Source of the DNA: Hyphomicrobium_A sp963745205
Lineage (GTDB): Bacteria > Pseudomonadota > Alphaproteobacteria > Rhizobiales > Hyphomicrobiaceae
Length of the DNA: 64,000 bases
Assembly (NCBI GenBank): GCA_963745205.1
Contig: CAVUWX010000022.1
Coordinates: 124,001-188,000, forward strand
Direction of reading: 5' to 3'
Below the pieces are notes generated by a model, which searched no databases, was not told the origin of the DNA, and was given only the letters and a program-made list of their open reading frames with translations. The position numbers were made by a program, and so were the translations under genes. The stretch's first letter is position 1. The number at the start of each line of letters is the position of its first letter. This document shows, in pieces, positions 1-7,834 of the stretch.

Positions 1-241
1 ATTTGCCGGGGTGGATGGTCGGGGTCTCGCCGACGACGCCGGGCCCCCGCACCTCCTCGGTTTGGCCCTGTCCGTCGGTGATGCGCCACACGCGCGAGCG
101 AAGTTGCACGGTTTCGTCGCCCTCGTTGGCGATGTCGATGGTGTAGGCCCAGAAGAACTCGCTCTCATCCGGCGAGGACTGCTCCTCGAGGTAATGCGGG
201 GTAACGCGAATGCGGATGCCGCGGGTCACAGCTTCGTACAT
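1..241 (-). CDS. apaG: ApaG domain protein (3' part cut by window edge)
   Basis: The first 80 residues are visible; the gene runs off the left edge. They start MYEAVTRGIRIRVTP and contain the family hallmark EVRGPGVVGETP near residues 62-73, in a beta-rich fibronectin-like fold. ApaG proteins are about 125-130 aa; their exact biochemical role is unsettled (E. coli ApaG was linked to cobalt resistance, and the family resembles a domain of eukaryotic F-box/Pol-delta-interacting proteins). The start is set at the ATG at 241 because rhizobial homologues begin with MY; a GTG eight codons upstream is possible. It lies just downstream of metZ on the same strand, 87 bases away, so it may be co-transcribed with it. 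That neighbourhood is common in Rhizobiales. Confidence 0.85.
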   Translation of the reverse strand, partial: MYEAVTRGIRIRVTPHYLEEQSSPDESEFFWAYTIDIANEGDETVQLRSRVWRITDGQGQTEEVRGPGVVGETPTIHPGK

Positions 242-328
242 GCCGGGGAGGTCCCTGCGGATCACATCTTGAGCGATACGAACTCTAAGCCCTCGCCAGC
301 CGGGGTCAATCGCGCAAGGTGGCAACGT

Positions 329-1540
329 TCATCCTTTTCGCGCGACAGCAAGGGCGTTCTCGATGTCGGCGGCGAGGTCTTCGAAGGCCTCGAGCCCGAC
401 GGAGAGCCGCAGCATGCCGTCGGTGATGCCGAGCTCGGCGCGCGCCTGCGGGCCGATGCGGTGGTGCGTGGTGGTCGCGGGGTGCGTGATGAGGCTCTTG
501 GCGTCGCCGAGGTTGTTGGAGATGCAAATGAGTCGCAGCGCGTTCTGGAAGCGGAAGGCGCCGGCCTTGCCGCCTTCGACCTCGAACGCCACCATCTGGC
601 CGCCGCCCGTCATCTGCCGGCGCGCGATCTCGGCCTGCGGATGGTCGGCGCGTCCGCAGTAGAGCACGCGGCCGACGCCCGGCCGGCCGGCGAGGTGATC
701 GGCGATGCGCGAAGCCGTCGCCGACTGCGCCTTGACGCGCACCGGCATGGTCTCGAGGCCCTTGAGCATGACCCACGCATTGAAGGGGCTCATGGTCGGC
801 CCGGTCTGACGCAGGAACTCCTGCAGGTGGTTGGTCACGAAGTCCTTGCTGCCCAATACCGCGCCACCGAGACAGCGGCCCTGGCCGTCTATGTGCTTCG
901 TCGCCGAGTAGACGACGATGTCGGCGCCATGCGGGAGCGGCCGCTGCAGCATCGGGGTGGCAAACACGTTGTCCACGACGACGAGCGCGCCCCCCTCGTG
1001 GGCGATCTTCGACACCGCGGCGATGTCGACGAGCTCGAGCGTGGGGTTGGACGGCGTCTCGAAGAAGATCATCTTCGTGTTGGGGCGCATCGCCTTGCGC
1101 CAGGCGTCGAGGTCGGTGCCGTCGACGAGCGTCGAGGCGATCCCGAAGCGCGGGCACAGCGTCTCGACGATGTAGCGGCAGGCCCCGAATAGCGCACGCG
1201 CGGAGACGATGTGGTCGCCGGTCTTGAGGTAGGAGAGCAGCGCGGCGTTGACGGCGGCCATGCCGGTGGCGGTGGCGCGCGCCTCCTCTGCGCCCTCCAG
1301 CAGGCGGATGCGCTCCTCGAACATGGCGACCGTAGGGTTGCCGAAGCGGCTATATTGGAAGCCCGGGTCCTCGTTCTTGAAGCGGGCTTCCGCCTGCTCG
1401 GCGCTTTTGTAGACGAAGCCCTGGGTAAGAAAGAGCGCTTCAGAGGTCTCGCCGAACTGCGAGCGCAGCGCGCCGCCGTGCACGAGCTGGGTCTCAGGCG
1501 CCCACTTGGGGTTTGCCGTTCGATCGTCGTTGCCTGCCAT
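329..1540 (-). CDS. metZ: O-succinylhomoserine sulfhydrylase
   Basis: PLP-dependent enzyme of the Cys/Met metabolism family that joins O-succinylhomoserine and sulfide to give homocysteine in methionine synthesis. The 403-residue protein has QYSRFGNPT (about 62-70), the substrate-pocket ETPSNPT (about 161-167) and the PLP-lysine motif YSATKHIDGQGR, with the Schiff-base lysine at residue 215. The start is the ATG at 1540, six bases after GGAG. A longer frame opens at 1597, but that codon lies inside the leader terminator, so it is not used. The leader carries a SAM-II riboswitch and an intrinsic terminator, which is a classic arrangement for alphaproteobacterial metZ and supports MetZ over MetB/MetC. 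No oddity in the coding region. Confidence 0.95.
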   Translation of the reverse strand: MAGNDDRTANPKWAPETQLVHGGALRSQFGETSEALFLTQGFVYKSAEQAEARFKNEDPGFQYSRFGNPTVAMFEERIRLLEGAEEARATATGMAAVNAALLSYLKTGDHIVSARALFGACRYIVETLCPRFGIASTLVDGTDLDAWRKAMRPNTKMIFFETPSNPTLELVDIAAVSKIAHEGGALVVVDNVFATPMLQRPLPHGADIVVYSATKHIDGQGRCLGGAVLGSKDFVTNHLQEFLRQTGPTMSPFNAWVMLKGLETMPVRVKAQSATASRIADHLAGRPGVGRVLYCGRADHPQAEIARRQMTGGGQMVAFEVEGGKAGAFRFQNALRLICISNNLGDAKSLITHPATTTHHRIGPQARAELGITDGMLRLSVGLEAFEDLAADIENALAVARKG

Positions 1541-1569
1541 GCGCTCCTCGATGCGGGCGATTGCCCAGC

Positions 1570-1609
1570 AAAAAACCCGGCTCGCAGAGCGCCGCATGTG
1601 AGAAGCCGG
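1570..1609 (-). terminator. Intrinsic terminator in the metZ leader
   Basis: On the minus strand CCGGCT and AGCCGG form a six-base-pair stem around a GC-rich loop and are followed by G and six T residues. It lies between the SAM-II aptamer and the metZ ribosome binding site, so it probably acts as the expression platform: when SAM is bound, transcription would stop here. The stem is short and the loop of about 21 bases is long, so efficiency is uncertain. Confidence 0.6.
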
Positions 1610-1637
1610 CGCCAGCGAAGTCCGGGGGTGCGCACGG

Positions 1638-1694
1638 CCCTTTTAGCGACTTATTTAACGTGGCTGCAAGCCGGCCGGCCAAATGACCACGGGG
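1638..1694 (-). promoter_or_regulatory. SAM-II riboswitch upstream of metZ
   Basis: The minus-strand RNA shows the SAM-II architecture. CGUGGU at the 5' end pairs with GCCACG to form P1. CGGCUU in the loop pairs with AAGUCG downstream to form the H-type pseudoknot. The conserved 3' element GCUAAAAGG follows. SAM-II aptamers are compact and occur almost only in alphaproteobacteria ahead of metA, metC and metZ, where they lower expression when S-adenosylmethionine is abundant. Position, strand and target all fit. The call rests on reading the pairing by eye. Confidence 0.9.
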
Positions 1695-1797
1695 TGTTGC
1701 GGGGATTACTCCCGCACGGCGCTTGGCGTCAAGGCCCGCTTGCTCTAGAGCGGCAAAAGCGCTTCGAGAATTGGCAATGACCCCATAGGCGCGAACG

Positions 1798-2865
1798 ATG
1801 ACAAAGGTTCAGGTGAAGACAGCGCGAGCGGCCCCCAAGCGCACGGCGTCCGGCATCCTGCCCTCGCAGGCGATCGAGGCGCTGATCGCGGAGGGGCAGA
1901 TCAAGCTGGTCGAGCCACTGCTGGAAAAGCAGCTGCAGCCGGCAAGCCTCGATCTGCGCCTCGGCACCATCGCCTACCGTGTGCGCGCGAGCTTTCTACC
2001 CGGTCGCGGCGAGAAGGTGACGGGCAAGCTCGACGACCTGCAGCTTCACGCGATCAGCCTGTCGCAGGGTGCGGTGCTGGAGACGGGCTGCGTCTACGTT
2101 GCCCCGTTGCTCGAAAGCCTCGCGCTGCCCGACGATCTGTCGGCCGCCACGAACCCGAAAAGCTCCACCGGACGCCTCGACGTGTTCACCCGCGTGATTG
2201 CCGACGGCGTATCCGCCTTCGACCAGATCCCGGCCGGCTATTCCGGCCAGCTCTTCGCCGAGATCTGTCCGCAGACGTTCCCGGTCGTCGTGCGCAAGGG
2301 CTCGCGGCTGTCGCAGATCCGCTTCCGCGCGGGTGGAGGTTCGCAGGCGGAGCCCGTCGACGATATCCCGCTCTCCGTCGACCTCAGAGGCGACGCGCAG
2401 GGGCTCGTCGGCTACCGCGCCAAACGCCACACCGGTCTCGTCGACGTGGACGTCGTCGGCGGCTGCCCGGTGCTCGACTACTGGGAGCCGATCCACGTGC
2501 GCGAGAAGAAGCGGCTCGTGCTCGACCCCGACCAGTTCTATATCCTCGCTTCCAAGGAGGCCGTGCGCGTGCCGCCCACGCAAGCCGCCGAGATGGTGCC
2601 GTTCAACCCGCTCGTCGGCGAATTCCGCGTCCATTACGCGGGCTTCTTCGATCCGGGCTTTGGCCATGCCGAGGCGGGCGGGGAAGGCGCAAAAGCCGTG
2701 CTCGAGGTGCGCTCGCACAAGGTGCCGTTCATCCTGGAGGACGGCCAGACCATCGGGCGACTGATCTACGAACGGCTGACCGAGACGCCGAGGCTCGTCT
2801 ACGGCCGCGATATTTCCTCGCACTATCAGGCGCAAGGCCTGAAGCTGTCGAAGCACTTCAAGTAG
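1798..2865 (+). CDS. dcd: 2'-deoxycytidine 5'-triphosphate deaminase, long alphaproteobacterial form
   Basis: Deaminates dCTP to dUTP, supplying dUMP for thymidylate synthesis. At 355 residues it is the long form found in alphaproteobacteria, roughly twice the size of E. coli Dcd, made of two dUTPase-like beta domains (about 25-205 and 215-355). The motif NPKSSTGRLDVFTRV at about 120-134 is the counterpart of the SSxxRLG phosphate-binding motif. The C-terminal half ends with SHYQAQGLKLSKHFK, typical of the family. The start ATG at 1798 has no clear Shine-Dalgarno sequence. It is divergent from metZ; the shared 257-base gap holds the riboswitch and both promoters. Confidence 0.9.
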   Translation: MTKVQVKTARAAPKRTASGILPSQAIEALIAEGQIKLVEPLLEKQLQPASLDLRLGTIAYRVRASFLPGRGEKVTGKLDDLQLHAISLSQGAVLETGCVYVAPLLESLALPDDLSAATNPKSSTGRLDVFTRVIADGVSAFDQIPAGYSGQLFAEICPQTFPVVVRKGSRLSQIRFRAGGGSQAEPVDDIPLSVDLRGDAQGLVGYRAKRHTGLVDVDVVGGCPVLDYWEPIHVREKKRLVLDPDQFYILASKEAVRVPPTQAAEMVPFNPLVGEFRVHYAGFFDPGFGHAEAGGEGAKAVLEVRSHKVPFILEDGQTIGRLIYERLTETPRLVYGRDISSHYQAQGLKLSKHFK

Positions 2866-2957
2866 CGCGGCGCGATCCTCCTTATGAGCTTCCTTAACAG
2901 TCGCGGCGCTAGCCTCGGAGAGCGCCCGTGGGCGCATGCCGCCGCTCTGGGCCGCTC

Positions 2958-3269
2958 ATGCAAGCCATTTGGGGAATAGACCTCCTGCTCGCCGCCGGCG
3001 TGGTTGTCGCCACCGCGGCGACCGACGCCGTCTACGTGATGTTCACATCATCCGTCATCGCGCGCCGGCGCGTCGCCGCCGCGTCGTGGAGCAGCATCTG
3101 GTACCTGCTCTCCTCGTTTGCGGTGATCAGCTATACCAACAACTGGGTGTACGTGATCTTCGCGGCCGTCGGATCGTGGATCGGCGCCTACGCGTCGATG
3201 ACCTACCTGCACAAGCCCCCGAGCCATCCGCCGGCCCCGCTCAAGCCATCGCCAGACGCGGTCGACTGA
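2958..3269 (+). CDS. Small integral membrane protein, unknown function
   Basis: A protein of 103 residues with three hydrophobic segments (about 7-32, 43-62 and 64-84) and a short proline-rich cytoplasmic-looking tail (PPSHPPAPLKPSP). The chosen ATG starts MQAIWGID; a GTG ten codons upstream at 2928 would add MGACRRSGPL. Its size and topology resemble small rhizobial proteins annotated as hypothetical; I do not recognise a named domain. It follows dcd after about 90 bases, so co-transcription is possible. Confidence 0.6.
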   Translation: MQAIWGIDLLLAAGVVVATAATDAVYVMFTSSVIARRRVAAASWSSIWYLLSSFAVISYTNNWVYVIFAAVGSWIGAYASMTYLHKPPSHPPAPLKPSPDAVD

Positions 3270-3447
3270 CGGGAGAGCAGCAACGATCCGATCGGGATGC
3301 TGATCGCGGTGGAGCAAAAGATTGCCTGGCGAGTAAAGACGGCCTCTTTACCAACTTTCCCCGGAATGGCGGTCCATTAAAGGGCTGGCAAGCACTCCGG
3401 AGGACTCTGTCGGCATCCAATGTGTTCGGCCGTCTGGAGATAGCACC

Positions 3448-3918
3448 GTGAATCCGAAGACACGCGTTCCTCGGCAGTGGCGCTCAGGCATCGCCCTCGC
3501 CGGTCTCTTGGCGGTGCCGCTTGCCGTAGGCGGGGCCACCATCGCACTGGGCAACGTGGCCGACATCGTGCCCGATACTATCGTCGGCAGGTGGGTCGGC
3601 CAGGCGGCGCAGCCGGGCCAGGATCCCTTCGAGGTGCGATTGACGTTCGTCTCACCCAAAGGCGGCGTCAGCCGCTACCCGAGCCCGCCTGCCTGCGGCG
3701 GCATTCTCTCCGGGGACCGCGAGGGAGACCACTACGAGTACCAAGAGAGAATTACTTTCGGCAACCCTGATGAGCTCGATAACGGCTGCCTCAGCGGCAC
3801 GCTGCGTCTGACGGTCAACGGCGACAAGATGAAGTTCGACTGGTCGGCCAATGCCAATGGCCAGGATTTCACGTCGTCGGGCGAGCTGCACCGCCAGGGC
3901 GGCGCCCGGAAGCGCTAG
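3448..3918 (+). CDS. Exported small beta-rich protein, unknown function
   Basis: 156 residues with an N-terminal hydrophobic segment (about 13-33) acting as a signal peptide or anchor. The body is beta-rich: GRWVGQ, VRLTFVSP, GDHYEYQERITFG, CLSGTLRLTV. Cysteines at PPACGG and DNGCLSG could pair in the periplasm. The pattern of 'GxWxG...LRLTF...GxY...L.C.GxL' resembles small exported lipocalin-like proteins. The GTG start at 3448 has GGAGA about eight bases upstream. It converges on the exported protease gene. Confidence 0.6.
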   Translation: MNPKTRVPRQWRSGIALAGLLAVPLAVGGATIALGNVADIVPDTIVGRWVGQAAQPGQDPFEVRLTFVSPKGGVSRYPSPPACGGILSGDREGDHYEYQERITFGNPDELDNGCLSGTLRLTVNGDKMKFDWSANANGQDFTSSGELHRQGGARKR

Positions 3919-3962
3919 AGGAAGCGCTAGCCCTTCTCGAGCAAAACCGGCGCGTCCTCAAC

Positions 3963-5585
3963 TCACTGCTGTGGCTGCTGGCCTTGTTGGTCGTTCTGCG
4001 CCTGCTGCGCGACGTACTTGGCCTTGAGGCAGGGCTCCAGCGCGTCTTGGGCGCCGTTGAGCGAGAATGTCTCGTCGAGCTCAACCTGCGGGTCCTCGAA
4101 GGTCACGGCGCCGCCCACGGTCAGTTTGCCGAGAAGCTCCTTCAGCCAGCCGCGCTCGGCTTCGCTCTCCTTGTGCAGGATGCTGGCATCGAGTTCGCTG
4201 CCGGAGGCTTTCAGATCCAGGCGCAGCGGCTCGCCGTAGGAATCGATCGTCATCCGCACGCTGCGCGTTCCCGCCCAACGCTCGCGCTTACCCTTGACAC
4301 CGTCGAGCTCGAAAACGCCATCGCCGGAGTTGTTCCCTGCCACGGCGCAGGTGACGACAAGAGCGGCCCCGCCCTCGTTGGCGACCCTCGCCGTCCAGAC
4401 GTTCTCGGCCGTTTGCCCCGCGTGCCAGATGCCCGGTGCGGAAGCCTGCTGGCAATCGTCCTGCGCCTTGGCGCGCACGCGATCAAACAGCGTCTGCCGC
4501 TTCTTCATGATTTCGGGCCGCAAGGATTGCTCCAGCTTCGGCCCGCAGGTTTTGTCGAAGTCGCAAGGGTTGTCGTTGGTGCAGCTGAGGAAGTCGGTGT
4601 AGGCCTCGGCCTCCTTCTGCTGCGTGCACAGCGGCCCAGCTGCGACTATGCGCAGGTCGACGTCGGCCTTGCGGGCGCCCGCCAGATCAGGCGCAACGCG
4701 GTTGATGTAGCGGCTTTTGCAGATATCGCCGTCGCAGGGTCGCGCGTTGACGCAGGCGCTGAAGCGATCAAAGACAGCGGCTTCTGCTTCCTTGGTCGTC
4801 GCCGGGGCGACGTCGTTGCGCGTATCCATGCCGGGTGTGCAGGGTTTGTCCGCAATCCGCGCCTGCACGATGTTTTCCTCCAGCATCGGCAGCAACTCGC
4901 GGATATCGACGGAATAGAAGATGCCTTGCGCAAATTCGTTATCCTGGTTGGGCACCACGCGCAGCGTGTTGATGCCGATTACCCGCCCGCATTCGTCGAA
5001 CAGCGGACCGCCGCTGTTGCCCGGGTTGATGGTTGCGGTGTGCTGGATGAGCCGGTCGTCGCCCATGTCCTTCACATTCGACAGGACACGAGCGACGGCT
5101 CCGACGCTGTAGGAGGGCTCCAGCAAGACGGCCGCGAGGCCGCCGGCGACGTCGTCGGCGGCGCCTGGGTAGCCGATCGCGGTCACCTTTGCGGGTGGGC
5201 TCGTGTCATAGTTGGCGAGCACGACCGGCTCGCCGAAAATATCGGCGTCAGTTTCGATGATCGCTATGTCCTTGGCGACGTCAGCAGCGATCAGGTGTCC
5301 CGGGACCAGCGTCGGTTTTCCGGCGGCGAGGAAGGCGACGTGGATCGTCTTGGCGCCATCGACGACGTGGTTGTTGGTGGCGATCGCCCGACGGTTGTTG
5401 ATGATGAACCCGGTGCCCGTCGTCGTTCCGTTGTCGGTCTCGACTATGATGCGCACCACACTTTCGCGCATCTCACCTCCGTCGGGCAGCGGACCGGAGC
5501 GCGCCGCGCAGATGCTGCCGAGGAGACCCAGGAAGGCCGGCACCGCCAGCCAAGTGAAACGCAGCCCATAACTCACGCCTGGCAT
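3963..5585 (-). CDS. Exported trypsin-like serine protease
   Basis: 540 residues. An N-terminal hydrophobic segment (about 8-28) precedes a DegP-type trypsin domain (about 40-230) with a complete triad: His73 in TNNHVV, Asp106 in AKDIAIIE and Ser191 in NPGNSGGPL. No PDZ domain follows. Instead residues 250-540 form a Cys-containing extension (repeated CxxxxPCxxD motifs such as CVNARPCDGDIC and CTNDNPCDFDKTC) and a C-terminal beta-rich stretch ending in a Gln-rich tail. The duplicated cysteine motif suggests disulfide-bonded repeats in the periplasm. The substrate is unknown. The start is the first ATG, without a good ribosome site. Confidence 0.85.
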   Translation of the reverse strand: MPGVSYGLRFTWLAVPAFLGLLGSICAARSGPLPDGGEMRESVVRIIVETDNGTTTGTGFIINNRRAIATNNHVVDGAKTIHVAFLAAGKPTLVPGHLIAADVAKDIAIIETDADIFGEPVVLANYDTSPPAKVTAIGYPGAADDVAGGLAAVLLEPSYSVGAVARVLSNVKDMGDDRLIQHTATINPGNSGGPLFDECGRVIGINTLRVVPNQDNEFAQGIFYSVDIRELLPMLEENIVQARIADKPCTPGMDTRNDVAPATTKEAEAAVFDRFSACVNARPCDGDICKSRYINRVAPDLAGARKADVDLRIVAAGPLCTQQKEAEAYTDFLSCTNDNPCDFDKTCGPKLEQSLRPEIMKKRQTLFDRVRAKAQDDCQQASAPGIWHAGQTAENVWTARVANEGGAALVVTCAVAGNNSGDGVFELDGVKGKRERWAGTRSVRMTIDSYGEPLRLDLKASGSELDASILHKESEAERGWLKELLGKLTVGGAVTFEDPQVELDETFSLNGAQDALEPCLKAKYVAQQAQNDQQGQQPQQ

Positions 5586-5977
5586 TTCAAGACCCGCTTT
5601 GACTCTGTCGCAATGGCAAACCGGTGTGAGCCAGCAAGATTACGGCGCGCTTACTACGGCGCGTTGCAATGAGCGGGCTCACCTGCTGCGCGCGGGCAAG
5701 GTTAAGGCGCCCTTTACAGCGGCCGCGTCGGATTCGGGCCTGAGACGAAGGATCTAGCGCGCACAAGTTGGATCGCACCTTCCGCCCTGCAAGGGGAGGC
5801 TCTGCGAGCACCGGGAGCGTCCGCGTTGCTCCCGCCCATGAACCGATCGGGCCGAGGGCGCTTCCGGTGATCAGTGACGCACACATCACCGGTGCAGCAC
5901 CGGCGCATGGGGCAAAGCGACGTCTTTCGCTCGCCCCAATTGTGGCGCTATCGTGCCTCGTCGCCACCGGAGGAAGC
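5586..5977. other. Divergent intergenic region between protease and metal operon
   Basis: About 390 bases with no convincing gene. It should carry both promoters. The one structured element is a perfect inverted repeat at 5889-5903, described separately. I see no clear Zur-type (AT-rich, GTTATA-like) box. Confidence 0.4.
5889..5903. promoter_or_regulatory. Perfect 7-1-7 inverted repeat, candidate operator
   Basis: CCGGTGC, one A, then GCACCGG, a perfect odd dyad 75 bases upstream of the DUF2946 gene that opens the metal operon. The size and symmetry suit a dimeric regulator. Nothing identifies which one, and GC-rich chance palindromes are not rare. Confidence 0.3.
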
Positions 5978-6370
5978 ATGCGGGTCTTCAGGCGCCGCTC
6001 CAGCCTCGGTTTCCTCGCGCTGCTCGCCATCGCGATGCAGGCCGTGCTGGCATTTGCCGAGACGCACGGCCACAGCCATTCGCAGGCGGTCGCGGGCAAG
6101 CTCGCGTCGCGCGCGATCACTTTCGGCTCCTGCGCCCCCCGCGCCCAACACCAGTGTGCTCCGTCCGTACCGCATGATGACGGCGGCAATTGCCCGATCT
6201 GCTGGTCAGTCAATCTCGCGACGGCGGCGATCCTGCATCAGCCCCCGGTCGTCCCGACGCCGCCTGCGCGCTTCGCGGTGCCGCAGCCGGTCAACACCGT
6301 CTACGCCCGCGCCGGTGGTGAAAGCGTCCACTTCCAGGCGCGCGCTCCGCCCGTTCTCCTGATGGGCTGA
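5978..6370 (+). CDS. DUF2946-like exported protein
   Basis: 130 residues: a signal peptide (about 1-27, ending ALAFAE), a histidine-rich stretch (THGHSHS) and the motif GNCPICWSVNLATA typical of DUF2946 proteins, which travel with copper/zinc uptake genes. The start at 5978 is chosen because GGAGGA lies four to nine bases upstream; a longer frame begins at 5768 but would run through the palindrome and lacks a ribosome site. It is the first gene of a five-gene set leading into the DUF2796, ABC and DUF3299 genes. Role in metal handling is inferred from the histidines, paired cysteines and neighbours. Confidence 0.7.
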   Translation: MRVFRRRSSLGFLALLAIAMQAVLAFAETHGHSHSQAVAGKLASRAITFGSCAPRAQHQCAPSVPHDDGGNCPICWSVNLATAAILHQPPVVPTPPARFAVPQPVNTVYARAGGESVHFQARAPPVLLMG

Positions 6371-6497
6371 CGACTGCGTGCGGCGAGTGATGCCGCGCGT
6401 TCTAGTCGGTTTCCCCCGATATCCGCAACGCATCGAGCTGAGGCCCGGGCAATTCGCCCGCGTGCCTTGCCCGCTCGCAACCGATCAGGAGAACGAC

Positions 6498-7100
6498 ATG
6501 CACATAAACACAATTGCGGCTCTCGCTGCACTCGCCGCCGCCGCGGCGGCGCCGTCGCTCGCAACCGCCGCGGACGAGCACCGAGAGCTCGGACCTCACG
6601 TGCACGGCCACGGCACCCTCAACATCGCGGTGGAGGACAAGCGCATCTCCATGGAGCTCGAGGTGCCCGGCATGGATATCGTCGGGTTCGAGCACGACGC
6701 GACGACCGACGACCAGAAGGCTGCCGTGGAGAAGGCGAAGGCGCAGCTCGCGCAGCCGCTCTCGGTGTTCAAGCTGCCGGCGGCGGCGGGATGCACAGTT
6801 GCCGACGCCAAGGTCGAGCTCCAGGCCGAGCACCATCACGACGGCGATGCCGACGACGATCACGACAAGGCCGCAGGCGAGGAGCACGGCCCTGACGCGC
6901 ACGAAGGGCACAAGGAGTTCCACGTGACCTACGCGCTCGACTGCGCCAAGCCGGCCAGCATGACGGCGATCGATTTCGACTACTTCAAGCTGTTCGCCGG
7001 CGCGCACGATTTGACCGTCAACGTCGTGACGGCCAAGGCGCAAAACACCTACGAGGTGAGCCGCGACGCGCCGTCGCTCGACCTCGCTGGCATCATGTGA
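6498..7100 (+). CDS. zrgA: ZrgA-like periplasmic zinc-binding protein (DUF2796)
   Basis: 200 residues with a signal peptide (about 1-25) and the DUF2796 hallmark GPHVHGHGTLNIAV right after the cleavage site. A histidine/aspartate-rich loop lies mid-protein (EHHHDGDADDDHDK and EEHGPDAHEGHK, about 114-142), a likely Zn2+ ligand cluster, followed by the conserved IDFDYFKLFAG. ZrgA of Vibrio is part of a Zur-regulated zinc-uptake system with an ABC-type module. The ATG at 6498 has AGGAG eight bases upstream. Its stop overlaps the start of the ATPase gene (TGATG), so translation is coupled. Confidence 0.85.
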   Translation: MHINTIAALAALAAAAAAPSLATAADEHRELGPHVHGHGTLNIAVEDKRISMELEVPGMDIVGFEHDATTDDQKAAVEKAKAQLAQPLSVFKLPAAAGCTVADAKVELQAEHHHDGDADDDHDKAAGEEHGPDAHEGHKEFHVTYALDCAKPASMTAIDFDYFKLFAGAHDLTVNVVTAKAQNTYEVSRDAPSLDLAGIM

Positions 7101-7834
7101 TGCAGCGTCCTCTACCCGAAACGCAGACCCCCGACGTCGTCTCGATGTCGGGTGTCCGCTTCCGCTGGCGCGGCCCGCGCGCATTCTCGCTGGCGATCGA
7201 TAGCTTCGCACTCAAGGGACGCGAGCGCGTGCTGCTCGTCGGCCCTTCCGGCGCGGGGAAGTCGACGTTCCTGAGCCTCCTATGTGGCATCGTCACGCCG
7301 TCGGAGGGGCGGCTCGAGGTCTTGGGCACCGATACGGGCAAGCTGTCCGGCTCGGCTCGCGACCGCTTCCGTGCCGAGCACTTCGGCATCATCTTCCAGA
7401 TGTTCAACCTGCTGCCCTACGGCTCCGTCCTCGACAACGTGCTGCTGCCGTTGAGCTTCGCGAGCAAGCGGCGCGAGCGCGCGAGCCGCAACGGGCCTAT
7501 CGAAAGCGAGGCCTTGCGTCTGCTCACGAGCCTTGGCCTTGACGCGGCAGAGCTTAGCGGCCTGTCGGCCGCGAGCCTGAGCGTCGGCCAGCAACAGCGC
7601 GTCGCTGCCGCGCGTGCGCTTATCGGCTCGCCCGAGCTGATCGTCGCGGACGAGCCCACCTCCGCGCTCGACCGCAACCGCCAGCAGGCCTTTCTCGACC
7701 TGTTGTTCGCCGATCTCGACGCCGCCGGCTCATCGCTCATCATGGTCAGCCACGAGGAGGAGCTGGGCAAGCGCTTCGACCGCGTGGTGCGCCTCGACGA
7801 GATCGCGACCAGTGAGCGGAGGGCCGCAGCATGA
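7100..7834 (+). CDS. ABC transporter ATP-binding protein (MacB/LolD type)
   Basis: 244 residues with Walker A GPSGAGKS (about 48-55), Q-loop FQMFNLLP (about 99-106), signature SVGQQQ (about 161-166) and Walker B IVADEP (about 181-186). This is the LolD/MacB subclass that pairs with FtsX-like permeases rather than import permeases. The start overlaps the stop of zrgA by one base (TGATG), which is why ATG 7100 is preferred to the GTG at 7097. It overlaps the permease by four bases (ATGA). Together the pair probably powers a mechanotransmission-type complex serving the zinc-binding proteins on either side. Confidence 0.92.
   Translation: MQRPLPETQTPDVVSMSGVRFRWRGPRAFSLAIDSFALKGRERVLLVGPSGAGKSTFLSLLCGIVTPSEGRLEVLGTDTGKLSGSARDRFRAEHFGIIFQMFNLLPYGSVLDNVLLPLSFASKRRERASRNGPIESEALRLLTSLGLDAAELSGLSAASLSVGQQQRVAAARALIGSPELIVADEPTSALDRNRQQAFLDLLFADLDAAGSSLIMVSHEEELGKRFDRVVRLDEIATSERRAAA

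Noticed and set aside
11..1192. Long plus-strand open frame opposite apaG and metZ
   Set aside because: It is the antisense of two clearly conserved genes; high G+C leaves long spurious frames. Arg- and Ala-rich composition, no domain.
3984..5672. 562-codon plus-strand frame over the protease gene
   Set aside because: Antisense of the protease with its catalytic motifs; composition typical of a shadow frame.
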